Source: Thalassia testudinum (Eukaryota; Streptophyta; Magnoliopsida; Alismatales; Hydrocharitaceae). Taken from it: a DNA stretch of 64,000 nucleotides. The stretch covers positions 105,555,501 through 105,619,500 of the forward strand of contig JAZHRO010000014.1 in the NCBI GenBank assembly GCA_037157565.1, in the 5' to 3' direction. Shown here piece by piece: positions 43,323-55,141 of this stretch; within the stretch, counting starts at the first letter, position 1; each line of letters starts with the position of its first letter. Made by a program: the position numbers and the translations under genes. The notes under the pieces were generated by a model. It was not told the origin of the DNA and ran no database searches. It saw only the letters and a program-made list of their open reading frames with translations.

Positions 43323-44700
43323 TCGGTAGGCTTTGCTTTAGGTAGAGTATCCTATGAAGATATAGTCTTCACCCTTAGCATTGAATTTATCTAAATTTTT
43401 TTTTAGTGTTTAAGATGAAACATTTACTACCAAATACTTTAAAATAACTAAATTTTGGTTTCTTTTCATAATAGAGTTCATAAGAAGCTTTATTTAGTAA
43501 AGGCCTAATAAGAACCCTATTGAGAACATAACAAGCCATGTTGGTAGCTTCCACCCAAAAGTACTTAGGTAATCTAGATTCAATTAATAAAATATGAGCA
43601 CATTCTTGTAATGTTCTATTCTTCCGTTCAACAACACCATTTTGTTGTGGTGTTCTTGGAAAATAAAATTCATGCCTAATGCCAAATTCATCACAAAATG
43701 ATGAGAAAAGTTGATTCTCAAATTCTCTGCCATGATCGGAACAAATACAAGTAATCAAATACCCTTTCTCATTTTCGACGAGGTTTGCAAATTTCTTGAA
43801 AAATTCAAAGACTCGATCTTTTTGTTTTAAAAATAAACCGAAGTGAATCTGGGAATATCATTAACAATGACCAAACAAAATTTACAACCATTCGAACTTT
43901 TTGATTTAGTTGGTCCAAAAAATTCTAAATGCAAAAGTTGTAAAGTTCTTGTTGTGGAAACAAAGTTTTTACTTTTGAAAGAACTCTTGTTAATTTTTCA
44001 TAGAGTGCAAAAGAAGTGTATGAGTTAAATTTTTTAAAAGGAATACCTTTAACAAGATCATACTTAAGTAATTTATTTAAATATCTAAGATGCAAGTGAC
44101 CTAAACATATATGCCATAAAGAAACTTCATTTTCTGAAGCAGTCAAACAATCATAGGTTTCATTTTTATCAATAACAACTACATAAATGTCCTTATGTCT
44201 TTTTCCTTCTAAAAGAATTTCATTGGTGTCTTTATCTAAAATTTTGAAAAACTTAGAAGTAAAAAGAACATTGTATCCTTAAGGATAGAGGAATACCTTT
44301 AATGCTTAAAAGGTTATGATTAAGCCCTTTAACTAAAATTACATGACTAAAGGATTGGTTACCGTACCAATGGTAACAATACCAATAATCTTACCTTGTG
44401 ATTGTTTTCAGAAGTCACGTTTCCTCTATCCTTGTGCTCAAGATTGGTGAAGAGATCTTGATCTCCCATCATACGTTTTGAGCACCCATTGTCCATGATC
44501 CATTTTCTTTTGTTGGTCTCCTATAAAATGTTTCTTGAGTTGAGTTGGATCCCACTTTATAGCCTTATTTCATCATTAGTGATATAAAACTTCCACTTTG
44601 AGAAATCAACATCTTCTTGTCCTACAAAACAAGTTTTCAAAATTTCTTTTGGTACCCATTTCTTCTTGGGCCCACAAGTGTTAGCTTTCGTCCATCTATT
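43323..44700 (-). pseudogene. pol: Sirevirus protease and integrase
   Basis: The protease site reads WIMDNGCSKRMMGD (near 44480-44520), with Asn in place of the usual Ser or Thr of DSG. The GAG-pre-integrase segment is LWHICLGHLHLRYLNKLLKYDLVKGIP (44146-44040). The integrase core first motif is LHLEFFGP, with Glu replacing the first catalytic Asp. The second and third are CSDHGREFEN and NGVVERKNRTLQE (43750-43600), both intact. GSKCFILN follows near 43400. Frameshifts occur near 43760, 43900 and 44250. Confidence 0.88.
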
Positions 44701-46012
44701 TTAATGTATGAAAGATGAACATTTCTCAATGCTTTAATTAAGAGAATAATCATTCTTGACTATCTTTGTTGGTTGAGAGAAATAAGAAAAACCAATTCCA
44801 CCCATACTATTATGAGGTCTTTGGTTTGCAAGTAATTTATCTAAATTCTCTCTACCGTTAGTCAACTTGCATGAATCATCAAGAAATTTTTTAGACGTTA
44901 ATGTTAGATTTTCAGCATTCTCTTCTAAGTCTTTGATGTTAGTTTCAAGGGAACTAATTTTAGATTTCAGAAAACTATTTTCTTTTGTGAGATCACTTTC
45001 TTTAGCAACATGCAACTCATTTTTAGCCTTCAATTCCTTATTTTCATATTTTAGTTTCTTATAAGATTCAAAAAGATCATTAAAATAATCTAATAGTTCA
45101 TCAAAAGTGAAATCATGTACCTCATCCTCCATTGCCATGATGTCTAGGAAAGTAGCCCCATCTTGAGTAGATTTGCTTGAATTGCATCTTGATCACTTTC
45201 GCTTGAGTTGGAATCATCCCAAGTTTCTTGAAGTGCTTTCTTCTTCTCAAATTTCTTCATGAACTTCTTTAGAGTGCCGTCATCTTTTAGTGGTTCTCCT
45301 TTTTAAGAAGGCTCAATCTTCTTGCAATTGTAGTAAATGATTTGTTCTTCCTTATGTTCTTCTCTCTTCTTCTTGAGTTTCTTTTTGTTTCTAAAAGAAT
45401 TTTTGAATTTCCTTGAAATAAGCACAATATCTTCGTCATCATCCAAAGACTCATTCGAATCACTTTCAACTTTGAAAGCTAATTATTTCTTCTTTGGATC
45501 TTCGATGGTCTTCTTCTTTTGACTTATTTTGTTCTTATAGGCCATAAGGTTTCCAATGAGATTTTCCATGTCTAAACTTTCTATCTCATTTGCTTCTTCA
45601 ATCGCTGTAACTTTAGGCCAAAAATAGGAGTTAGTGATCTCAAGATCTTACCTTCAAGTTCACCTCGCACAAAATTCTTCCCAAGAGCCTTTAGGTTGTT
45701 GATGATGTTGGTAAAGCGTGTGTACATCTCTTTTATAGACTTGTGCTCTTGCATTTCAAATTTGTCAAACTCTTGGGTTAATAAAATAATTTTTGAACTT
45801 TTTACCTAGTTCCTTCATGCGTCACTTGAAGAGTCTTCCATATTGCATTCATTGTTGTGAATTATGTTATACAATTGAATTTTTTGGGGCTCAATGCACA
45901 CTATAGTGCATTCATTACTTTAGAAATCAACACTAATTGCTTCTTTTGCCTTATTATTGCATATCGCCCAAGTCCTTGTCTATCAATCCTTGCCCCTAAC
46001 TAGCCTTGCCAA
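44701..46012 (-). pseudogene. gag: Sirevirus gag (5' end missing)
   Basis: The minus strand reads KSIKEMYTRFTNIINNLKALGK (near 45690-45750), the UBN2-type gag core, then FVRGELEGKILRSL. A degraded zinc knuckle near 45320 starts with Tyr instead of Cys. A Ser/Asp-rich SDQD stretch and a coiled coil follow (45138-44734: FESYKKLKYENKELKAKNE, ENSFLKSKISSLETNIKDL), as in Sirevirus gag C-termini. Multiple stops. Similarity fades at about 46012, and no 5' LTR or primer site is visible before Athila-type sequence begins. Confidence 0.8.
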
Positions 46013-46309
46013 ACTGAGTTGGCTATATTGAATTAGAACTAGCAACTGATTGACACAAATACTTCCATGTTGCAAATTATGCAACAATTGACCCAATCCT
46101 TCAGGAATCTGAAGAACTGGATAGGGCCTAGGCCTAATAATAGACCTAGTGGTGCCCTACCCTCACAACCCCTTCCAAACCCTATAAATGCACCAATTAG
46201 AGGAAGTTTCCCTTAAGGAGTTAATCAAAATCAAGCTCACATGATTCAACAAGATCCGTTGACTCCACTTGGTTTCAATCTTCCTTCATCTATTTACAAT
46301 CAGGCTCCT
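46013..46309 (+). pseudogene. Element I: gag-protease linker fragment
   Basis: One frame reads NTSMLQIMQQLTQSFRNL and then a Pro/Asn/Gln-rich run with one TAA, ending SSIYNQAP at the B-3 insertion. It resembles the linker after gag in J (57722 on) and E. The 5' part of I is missing. Confidence 0.65.
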
Positions 46310-47866
46310 TGATGATAACATCATCATGAGACATAACTAGCTTTAATTAGTCAAAATTAAGTGACAAATGCTCCTACATAGTCGCTAGAGTGTTATAACT
46401 CCATGCATATCCATTTTGAGAGAAGAATAATAAAATAGGGTTAATTCTGTAGTTTTAACAGCATATCATGAACACTGAATAACCAAGGGATTTTTTAGGG
46501 GTAAAATGAAGGTTAAATGAGCATTAAAGACTAATAAGTGGGTCCATGCAAACAGAAACGGGGCTTCACGCGTTTTGAAAACCAATATAGCACTCAAATC
46601 ACTAATTTTAGACTTACTTAAATTACAGAAGTTTTGTTTAGGATAAAATTCATCTAAACCTTCTAAAATTCATAAAAAATAATTCCTTGAGATTTGGTAT
46701 CCTTGATTTGACCATATGAAACTATTTTAATCTTAAACGGAGTTACAAACAGAGTTCTGCCCTAATTTAGGTTTCTACGCAAATTGCCTAGTCAAACTTG
46801 GTCAAAACTAAAATCCAACTTCACCATCAGATTCCTTAGGTCCATATTAGGTTTTTATCAAAATTTGGATCCAATTAGAGTCCATCTTAACCTAGTTTGC
46901 ATTCTAGTCCCTTAAAAATATATTCTTCACATATAAGCCCCTAGCTTTTGAAATTATTTACGTATAGCCCCCTATCTTTGTCATCTTCTTTGTAAGAAAG
47001 TCCCTGCTGCCATTGGAGGTCAATTGACCTCTAGGCAGCTTTTGACCGAGTCTAAACCTATTCAAATCTTCATCAAATCCCACCAAATTTGGTGGGATTG
47101 ATGTTCACACTATGGGGAATTGATTAGGATGGATCTTGGGCTCTGATTTGCCCCAGAAAGGGTGTGCGAATGCACAGATTTCTTGGGGTTCTTCTTGACT
47201 CTGAATGAATCCAATTAGTATTGTTTCCTTGTATAGAGATTGCCAAGGAGCTCTATATAAGCTTTAGCATCTTCCACCGTCTAGAATTAGTCCGGTTTGG
47301 CCTTAAAACCTTCTTTCTTTCTTCCTTCAGCCAGCTCCGACCGCGACTCTAGCTACCTCCTCATTCCCCCTCTTCCATGACTCCAACCATCAAATTGGAA
47401 GCACCACCTTCTTCCTTGCCTTCTTCCAATGGTGGCTAGCCAAAGCCCTATCGACTACAACCTCTTCGTCGTCACCGCTCCACCACTGGAGACTTCTCCT
47501 TCCCCTGCACCAGCCAATCATAGCTGGTGCCTCTCCACATCCCCTTTGTCCTTTTGTTAGGTCCAACCTATTCCTCTCGCTCTACTAAATCTCTCTATCT
47601 CATTCCTCTCCTATTTCAACTGCTAACTTGCCCTCAACCATACCGTCTTCCCCATGTTCAGCCGAACTCTGTTGAGGTCATCAGCATGCCTCATACCTCC
47701 AAACAACCTGCTACCACCTCCACAACCTTCGCCTCACCTCCACCTTCAAAAACCCTCAACTAATTTTGCCTCACCATCACCCAATTGCTTTGCCAGACAA
47801 CCCATCCTCCATCCATCATCTTTGACTTCATCCAGCCACCGAACACTCGACGAAACCGCATCAACA
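46310..47866 (+). mobile_element. LTR B-3 (family B), internally deleted, in element I
   Basis: 1,557 bases from TGATGATAACATCATCA (46310-46326) to CCGCATCAACA. It is flanked by perfect CTCCT duplications (46305-46309 and 47867-47871). Removing it and one CTCCT joins the I reading frame without a shift (IYNQAP into QSNLYSMTC). Homology to B-4 runs to about 47830, after which about 1.1 kb of B sequence is missing although the terminal TCAACA remains. TATA at 47253. ORFs at 47527 and 47654 are incidental. Confidence 0.8.
47253..47262 (+). promoter_or_regulatory. TATA box of LTR B-3
   Basis: CTATATAAGC, about 940 bases into the LTR, the usual family-B position. Confidence 0.5.
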
Positions 47867-48308
47867 CTCCTCAATCGAATCTATACTCTATGACTTGCTC
47901 TCCTCAATATACAAATTAGTACCCACCTGCTTTAACTAGCTCAATCACTTTGAAAGTGGAAAGACTTCTCAGGACCCTGTTATGACTCTTACTCTACACT
48001 CTAGGGATCTTGGTGTACCTAATTTGGGAATGGAGCCTGTAGTGGAGGATCAAGCATATGATTCTAAGGACTTAGAAATCCAAACCCCTTTCTTGAGGCC
48101 CTGAATAGGTCTAGGAAGAAGAAGCCTCGATCAACTACTGAGACTTTGTTGGACGTATTCAAAGAAGTACATATTAATATCCTGCTCTTAGAAACCATTA
48201 AACACATCGCAGCTTGCGTTAAATTTTTGAAGGAATTGACTACTACAAAGCGTAGGTCAAAATCTAATACCCTAGGAAGGTTATCTTGATTGAACAAGCT
48301 AGATCAAT
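47867..48308 (+). pseudogene. Element I: linker and start of protease region
   Basis: It continues the I frame (SMTCSPQYTN-stop-YPPALTSSIT). After frame changes it contains LETIKHIAACVKFLKEL and EQARS, the helix that precedes protease in E and J. It is broken at 48308 by solo LTR A3 and resumes at 53084. Confidence 0.75.
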
Positions 48309-48926
48309 TGATCGTTGGAAATTTCATGCGAAAATGGTTAGGGTTTCCGAAAAGAGAAACCTGAGTCATCGTAGTCATAGAATGAAATTGAGACCAAATA
48401 ATTTTATTGAAACTCAGGTGAGTCTTAGGTCAAACACAGGGAGGTGTTGTTTGATTTCGTGGGAAATTTGTATTAGTTTTATTTCTTTTTGGCATTTTAT
48501 GTCTATATAATTTTTTTGGTATTTTTTTACAAGGTAGAATAGCAAATAGAATATTATCTAGCTGATCTACTTTACTTTACTAAGTAAGAAAACTAATCTA
48601 CTTTTCAGAAAATCAAGAGAGAGAGAAATTACTTGTATAAATTTGATCAAATATCTATTACAAACTATTCACTACAGAATTAATGTAGGAAATTGAAATC
48701 TAAACTAGAAAGCAGTAAAGAGAGAGGGAAGAGAAGTTATCCTTCTCGACGGTTGCTTGGAGGACGAGCTGTGTAGACGACGCCTAGAAGAAGAATGGAG
48801 AGAGGCAGAGCGTTATCGCAGCGTGATCCACTTCTTGGAGCAGGGATGAGAGGATGACCAACATAAGCTCCATGAACAGGGGATGAGAAGGTGGAAAAAA
48901 TTAGTTTAGAACTCAAATGGAGCATC

Positions 48927-51814
48927 TGTTGATAAGCTTTCAAAGAGATAAAATATGCGTTCGTTGTAGTACCCTCTAAATCGCTCAATCAACAGATACA
49001 ATTTATAACTCGAAACCTAAAAGAAGAGTCCAAGGTCGAACACAGGGAGTAAATATTGTAATTCATGCGCTAATCAAAATGAATATATAAATGAGCAAAG
49101 TAGTTTCAGCACAATAATGATATTCAATGCATAATAATTACTCAAATTTGACATTCAATGATAAACATGAGTACTTCAAGAGTTTAAGAGGACAAAAATA
49201 TATTTAAGATAAAATAATAGTGATTTAAATCACTAGTTATTAGTTTAGATACACATATATTAACTACTCAATAGATGAAATAAATGCATAGTATCTCAAA
49301 CTACTTAAGCCAATTTCCACGCCAGCCAAATAGATCCACAGTGCTTGCTGCTAGAGCCAATCAGACGTCGAGCTCTCAAGGTAGACGACTTAAATGTCAT
49401 TGCTACAATGCTCTTAGAGAGCCTTTTCCTCTTCAAGCTTTCCTTCTTCTCTTTTCTTTCCTTCTTCCTTGAGCCCTTCTCCTTTCTTTACAGGCATAAG
49501 GGAATAATTCCCTCAGCTACTAAGTGTCGAGCTTTCTCTCTGAAGAGAAAAAGCCTCCCTCCCTTGCTCACAAATTCCTCCTCCTTTTATCTCTCAAATA
49601 ACCGAGTAACCAATCGGGTAATCGGGTTAAGCAGTATCGGGTCCAGGGCTACCGGCATGGGTAGTAGCCGAGTGAGAGCTTAGGCGGGTACAGGTGAGTA
49701 GGTAAAGGGACCTCACCCCATGTTCTTGAGGTGATAAGCCCAAAACACAAAACACATTTATGGTCGGTCGCACGGTCTTCCTTCACCGATGTGGGATTAT
49801 CCCACCGAGTAACTTTGCTTGCGCAAGAGCCCGCAGTAGCTGCTGAAGAGGCACTTCAATTAACGTAGCTGTTGTAGCTGGGATGCTCAACTGAGGACCT
49901 GGGTGTGAATCTGGGATGCACCCGCACGGCTCGAAAGGGTTATTAGTGAAGAAAAGGGCCGCGGGCGAAGAACAAGTCGGAGAAGATGACGCGGCGGCGG
50001 AGCTCTAGTAGGGAACCTAAAACACAAATACAGGCTTGAAAGCCCCAATTAAATGGCTTCTTAGCTTCGCCGTAGCACGGCGAAGGTGATGGTGGGTGTT
50101 TCATGGAGGATGGCGACTTGTGGAGGGCGATCGGTGTCGGAGATGAAGGTGAAAGGATGGGTTGTTCGGTGGGTTGTGTGAGTGGGTGGAATGCGAAATT
50201 GGTTGAGGGGTTTTGTGCGGGGATGAGTGGCGGAGGTTGTGAGGGTGTTGGCAAGGTGTGTGGTGCGGTGGAGCAATAGGAAGACCTCGCCGGAGGTACG
50301 GCCGAAGCGGAGGAAGATGACGGTGAATGGTGTCATCGAGAGTTGAAACTAGGGTTTAGTGGTCCTAAGCTAACCTACGGATCTAGAGGAATCTAACTAA
50401 CCTAAATCTAATGGACGAAAGGGAAGGATTGTTCTTGCTGGTGGACGCCGGACTTGGAGGGGATGAAGTCTCCGATGGGTGAAGTAGCGACGACAAGGGG
50501 GTTTAGGCAATGCTCGCGGGTATTACGACGTGTGGAGGAAGCAGAGGATGAAGGAGCTGCCACCTATTATACGTGGCAAATGACGAAGAAGGATCTCGGA
50601 GAAGGTCGCCAGAGTTGGTGGAGATGGAGGTTGGGAAGAAGGGGAATCCGGCCTCCAAACCAAGCTAAGGAGGTTGGCTTGACCTCGGGGAACCATTTAT
50701 AGGCTTCATTGGAGCTTTCCAAGCTTGGACACCAAGCTTGGAAGCACGTGGTTCTTGCACGACAAGGAGACCCGAACCTTTGAAAGTTTTGTAATAGGTT
50801 TTGAGTAGGATTCAGAGCCCAATGCGTGGCTCAGATGGAAGAGGATTTCATCATGGATCTCCCTTTCTATTTTGAGAGAGATTCATCAAGAAATAAGAGA
50901 GAAATCTCTGATTGAAGGTCGCTGGAGTAGGAGTTCCTCTGTGATAATGGCAGAGGGACCAATCTGTAAAGAAGATGACAAACTTAGGGATCTGTTTGCA
51001 AATAATTCAAAAAGCTAGGGGTGTGAATAGTTATATGTATATTGGAGTGAGCCCCGTTGCGTTTATTTTACTTAATAGGTACTTAATAATGTAGTTCTTT
51101 GTTAGTGGTACGAAGCCCAAGCTACCCCATCCGCTTGGGCGAGCCTCCCTAGGTAGTTTAGTATATACCTTATAACGGGTAGTGGACCACTGCGCGTATA
51201 AGAAAAAGAGTCAGACTGGACTGGAAGGCAAACTAGGTCAAGATGATCTCTAATTGGACTCAAATTTTGGTAAAAACCTAATTTGGATCCAAGGAATCTG
51301 ATGGTGAAGTCTGATTTTGATTTTGACCAAGTTTGACTGGGTAATTTATGCAAAAATCCAAATTAGGGCAATTATCTATCTGAGACTTTGTTTTAGGTCA
51401 AAATGGGTTCCAATTGTCAAATTAAAGATACCAAACCTTATGAAATATTTTTCTATGATTTTTGGAAGGTTTATGTGAATTTTATCTTGACCATAACCTC
51501 TGTTAATTAAGCGAGTCTGAAATTAGGGTTTTGGATGTCCATTAATTCTTGAAATGCACGAAAACCTATTTCTGTCTGCATGAACCCTCTTGTTAGTCAT
51601 TAATGCTCACTTGACCTTTATTTAACCCTTGGGAAACCCCATGATTACTCTGAATTTGTGATCTTCTGTTAAAGCTGCAGATTTAATCGTGATTTAATGC
51701 ATTCTTCTCAGAAAGGATATGTAGTGAATTATGACTCTCCAGCGGTTATGTAGTAGTTGTTAACTGATTTTGACTAATTAAAGCTAGTTATGGCTGATGA
51801 TGATATTATCATCA
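48927..51814 (-). mobile_element. Solo LTR B-4 (family B), inside A3
   Basis: 2,888 bases. The minus strand begins TGATGATAATATCATCA (51814-51798) and ends GAAAGCTTATCAACA (48927). Perfect GCATC duplications flank it (48922-48926 and 51815-51819). This is the best-preserved B copy and defines the family's ends. TATA at 50695-50704. Frames at 49943-50336 (minus) and 50454-50702 lie in the C-rich leader and show no domain. Confidence 0.93.
50695..50704 (-). promoter_or_regulatory. TATA box of LTR B-4
   Basis: The minus strand reads GCCTATAAAT, about 1,110 bases into the LTR. Confidence 0.5.
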
Positions 51815-51912
51815 GCATCCCAATCTTGGGACTCACTCAAGAGGATTCTTGAGCTCTAGAGAGGTGAGGAATGGAGTAGGAAGGGATGATTGTGAATGGG
51901 AGGGTCTGTGGC

Positions 51913-51922
51913 CCTTTTATAG
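51913..51922 (-). promoter_or_regulatory. TATA box of LTR A3
   Basis: The minus strand reads CTATAAAAGG, identical to the A1 promoter box. Confidence 0.55.
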
Positions 51923-52481
51923 TGTAGAAATGAGGGCAAAACGGGCATTTTAGGCAACTTAATCACGCCACATGGCCAAGAGAAACAAGGGTCATCCGAT
52001 CTCCATCCGATGGCTCACATCATGCCTCAATCACACTTCAATCCCTCTCCCCACGTGCCTGCGGTGTGCGCGTGCCACGTGGCACATCATCGGCCGTCAA
52101 TCACTGATTCAACGGTTGAGAAAGGGCCTAATCGCATGTTGTGCATGCTCTGATCGTGTGAGACTTGCACGAGGTGCTTTGAGAGTTGTTTGATTAGAGA
52201 TCAATGACTAAGAAGAGGTCTCCATTGCATTCTTCTCATGCTGAGTCGCTAGAGATCATGATGAGGAGCTTGCCTCCACCGTTTGATTTGCATTGAAGGA
52301 CCAAGATTGCATGGGAGCGCGCAATGAGATCACGCGAAGGGGTGTTGAATAACGCATCATCACGTGCGTATAGTGTGGATGTTGCTTAGGTTGCCACGTA
52401 GTCGACTCTAGAATTGTCCGATCACTATCCAACGACTCAATTTCATGCACACGCGCTTCAACGAATCAAATTCGCCTACCA

Positions 52482-52535
52482 GGTTCGAACACACGTCTCG
52501 TGCTCTATATAGAGCACTTGACCACTATGCTACGT
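52482..52535 (-). other. tRNA-like segment in LTR A3
   Basis: The minus strand reads TAGCATAGTGGTCAAG (A-box-like) and GTGTTCGAACC (B box). Between them is the palindrome GTGCTCTATATAGAGCAC where an anticodon arm would be. It is the cognate of 7785-7833. Confidence 0.5.
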
Positions 52536-53083
52536 ACGTGGTTGTGTCAAGAGGACAAAATTGTTGGCATGAGATCTCGACTGCTGGATGGGGATCCAAC
52601 AGTCAAGATTAGAAGTTGGCTTCTCCTTTAGAGTTGTGAAGGTGGCTGAAGGAGGCACCATGTCCCATTCTTGGCCGTTGGATGGAGATCCAACAGTCGA
52701 GAACACACTCTAGGCACGTGTTGGCGATGGTAGGTGATGTTGGGCGACTGTGATGGCTCCACGTGTCGCTATCGTGGTCATCCATCTTCTTTCCTTTGTA
52801 TTAGGTGCTACAGAGCTCTGATTGAGATGATTTTCACGTTGTTGGACTACGATTGTCGCTCTGAGTCCATCCATTCGGTTGGATTTCTCGCTTGAAGCTT
52901 GGATTTGTGTCACCATGTCCCCTGGCCATAAAAATGTGTAAATTAGTATCTACTTTATACAAATCCTTTTAAATGCATGATTACCCTATTAATGCAATAT
53001 TTACAAATCTAAATGCACCTAAGTTGTTATGGAACCCACATAATAGTCATTTTTACATGAAATATTGTAGACTTATCATCAAT

Positions 53084-53663
53084 CATCTTAAATAACCTTC
53101 CCTCTAAGAAGGATCTAAGAGCCCCTCTGATTTCTTATTCAATTGGGGATATTACTTTGGATAGGGCTTTATTGACTCTAGGTGCCTCCCTTAATCTAAT
53201 ATCGACTATATTATATGAGAAATTTAGTATAGGTGATCTAAGCCCATAAATGTGACACTTCAGTTAGCCGATTGAACTATCACCAAGCCACATGGGATTA
53301 TGGAAGATGTGATTGTGTGTGTCAAGGACTTTACTTCCCTGTTGATTTTCTAGTCCTTGACATGGAAGTGCCTAAACAACTCTGTAATAACATGATGATC
53401 CTAGGCAAACCTTTCCTTGCTATTGCTAATGCCCACATTGATTGTGAATCTAGAAGGATGGAAATTGCCTTTAGAGATAGAAAGATGCAATTAGATGTTC
53501 TTATGGTAATGAAAAATTTTGATTATTGTGGAGCTATTGAGGATTTTGAGGATGATGATATTGAGGAAAGCATGGCTATTAATCTTATTGAGGATCCTCT
53601 GCTAGCATGTTTGACTCAACTAGGGAAAGAAATTGATTTGGAACCTAAGTGCAAGGAGGTCTG
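53084..53663 (+). pseudogene. Element I: aspartic protease
   Basis: It resumes after A3 with LNNLPSKKDLRAPLISYSIGD. The active site reads TLGAS where DLGAS is expected: the catalytic Asp is Thr (codon 53175-53177). A stop and frameshift fall near 53230-53270. The 53272-53715 frame then reads YFPVDFLVLDMEVPKQL, ILGKPFLAIANAHIDCES and MEIAFRDRKMQLDV, all matching J. An acidic tail ends where J's LTR starts (53664); the open frame running to 53715 includes LTR sequence. RT would lie beyond J, outside the window. Confidence 0.85.
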
Positions 53664-55113
53664 TGATAACACTACATCTTGGGGTGATAAATTTGTCAAT
53701 TGGGGTTTATCTTAAGAGTAAAATGCACAAATAACACATCATAAATAGGAATAGGAGCATCACATGCATTGCACATCAAGATTGCTTATAATACATTATT
53801 AACGGCCATGTGTACAAGGACATGTCAAAACAAGACTCTGATGAGCAATCGGACCGCACGGATGGATTCAGAGCGACGAACGGAATCCAACGGACTCAAA
53901 ATCAACCAAATCCAACATCCGGAGCTCCCGCAATTAACCCAGGAAGTTATGGTCATTGATCTGACGATCAACGATCACAAGGCACCACATGGCACCCGAT
54001 CAGCGCCCGCACGCCTTGCCCAGCTTTCTCCATCAATCGCAGAACGATCTAAGATGTCCGATCTTCGATCGGACGGCTGAGAACGCCGCACCATCGCTTG
54101 CGCCATCGCTACACTCTTCGCCCGCAGCAGATCACGACCGTCGGATCTCCATCCAACGGTTGGCAACAGCCGAGCACCGATGCATGATCGCAACCATCCA
54201 TACAGAGCAGCGCAGCAGTCGAAGCGCTCACCTGCGCTCACGCGATGCGGGATCGAATTGCATCGCACAGCAAATCGAAGGTGAAGGCGCGCGTGGGAAA
54301 AATTGGACCGTAGATCGGTGAGCGGACGGGTGTGATTGCAAGACGTGGCGCCCGTAGATGCGCCTTGACCAGACACACATGATCTACACTAGTGCCCCTC
54401 GCGGAAGCTCAGTCATCCGATCGGACGGCTTATGACGTGCGCACACGGATCAAGCACGAAGAAAAACAGACGTGCGCGAGCGACCGGTGGGCAGGGGCCT
54501 TCACCGACATTTTGGGAAGGGTTTTAGGGATGTCCCGGACATCGCTAAAACCCCTTCTTCATTTGGAAAGCCCTTCTTCCTATTTAAACCCCTTCCAACC
54601 ACCCATGAGAGGCATTCAACTCCACTTTAAAGTGTTCTACCCTACTCCTAGCCACCATTAGCCCTCTTTGTAGTCGCCGGAGATGATGAGCCACCAACGG
54701 AGCCCCCCTCCACCGCCGTGGCTACCTCACCGTCTTCTCTCTCTCTCTTTCCCTCTTTATCTTAAGCTTTACTTGTGTTTAAGCATTTATTTAGTGTTGT
54801 AATTGTAAAACCAAAGTTGCATATTAAATGAAGTTGTTTCCTATCTAGCTACTTGCCCTCTTTTATGTTTAAAGTTGCATGTGTGAATGAAGAAATTCTA
54901 ACCCTATTCTCTCTCTCTTTCTCTCTCGCTCACTTTTCACCCATGACTTTTTGCAAGCAAAAACCTGTTATTTCCATGACATTAAGTGACAAGAAAAATA
55001 TGGTTTTCACTCCTCCTTGAGATTGACACTCGGACTCATGTCCATTTCATCATTTAAAATCGACGTTGTGAACGCAAGCTATAATGACTCTTCTAAACAC
55101 ATGCGTCACGCCA
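53664..55113 (+). repeat. 5' LTR of J
   Basis: It begins TGATAACACTACATC, matching 63071. The 3' boundary lies between about 55105 and 55121, before the primer site, and cannot be fixed because the 3' LTR end is outside. It contains a CCGTCGGATCTCCATCCAACGG hairpin (54136-54162) and the TATA box at 54580. ORFs at 53769-54661 on both strands are LTR shadows. Confidence 0.85.
54580..54589 (+). promoter_or_regulatory. TATA-like box of the J LTR
   Basis: CTATTTAAAC, repeated at the same LTR position in the 3' copy (63989-63998). Confidence 0.5.
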
Positions 55114-55123
55114 TGTTGGTTTT

Positions 55124-55141
55124 TGGTGCTGTTGCCGGGGA
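55124..55141 (+). promoter_or_regulatory. Primer-binding site, tRNA-Asp type (J)
   Basis: TGGTGCTGTTGCCGGGGA, two transitions from a perfect tRNA-Asp complement. The best-preserved primer site in the window. Confidence 0.9.

Larger units (their letters stand above)
48309..53078 (-). mobile_element. Solo LTR A3 (family A), containing B-4
   Basis: A family-A LTR of about 1.88 kb on the minus strand, from TGATAAGTCTACAATATTTC (53078 down) to AACGATCA (48309). It is flanked by perfect TCAAT duplications (48304-48308 and 53079-53083). Removing it restores the protease frame of element I. It carries hairpins GACTGCTGGATGG...GATCCAACAGTC (52579-52604) and GGCCGTTGGAT...ATCCAACAGTC (52673-52700), a tRNA-like segment (52482-52535) and a TATA box (51913). 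No PBS or coding region is present. Confidence 0.9.

Noticed and set aside
53975..54376. Arg- and Ser-rich open frames on both strands of the J 5' LTR
   Set aside because: The GC-rich U3 gives long frames in several phases. The 3' LTR does not conserve them over the same extent.
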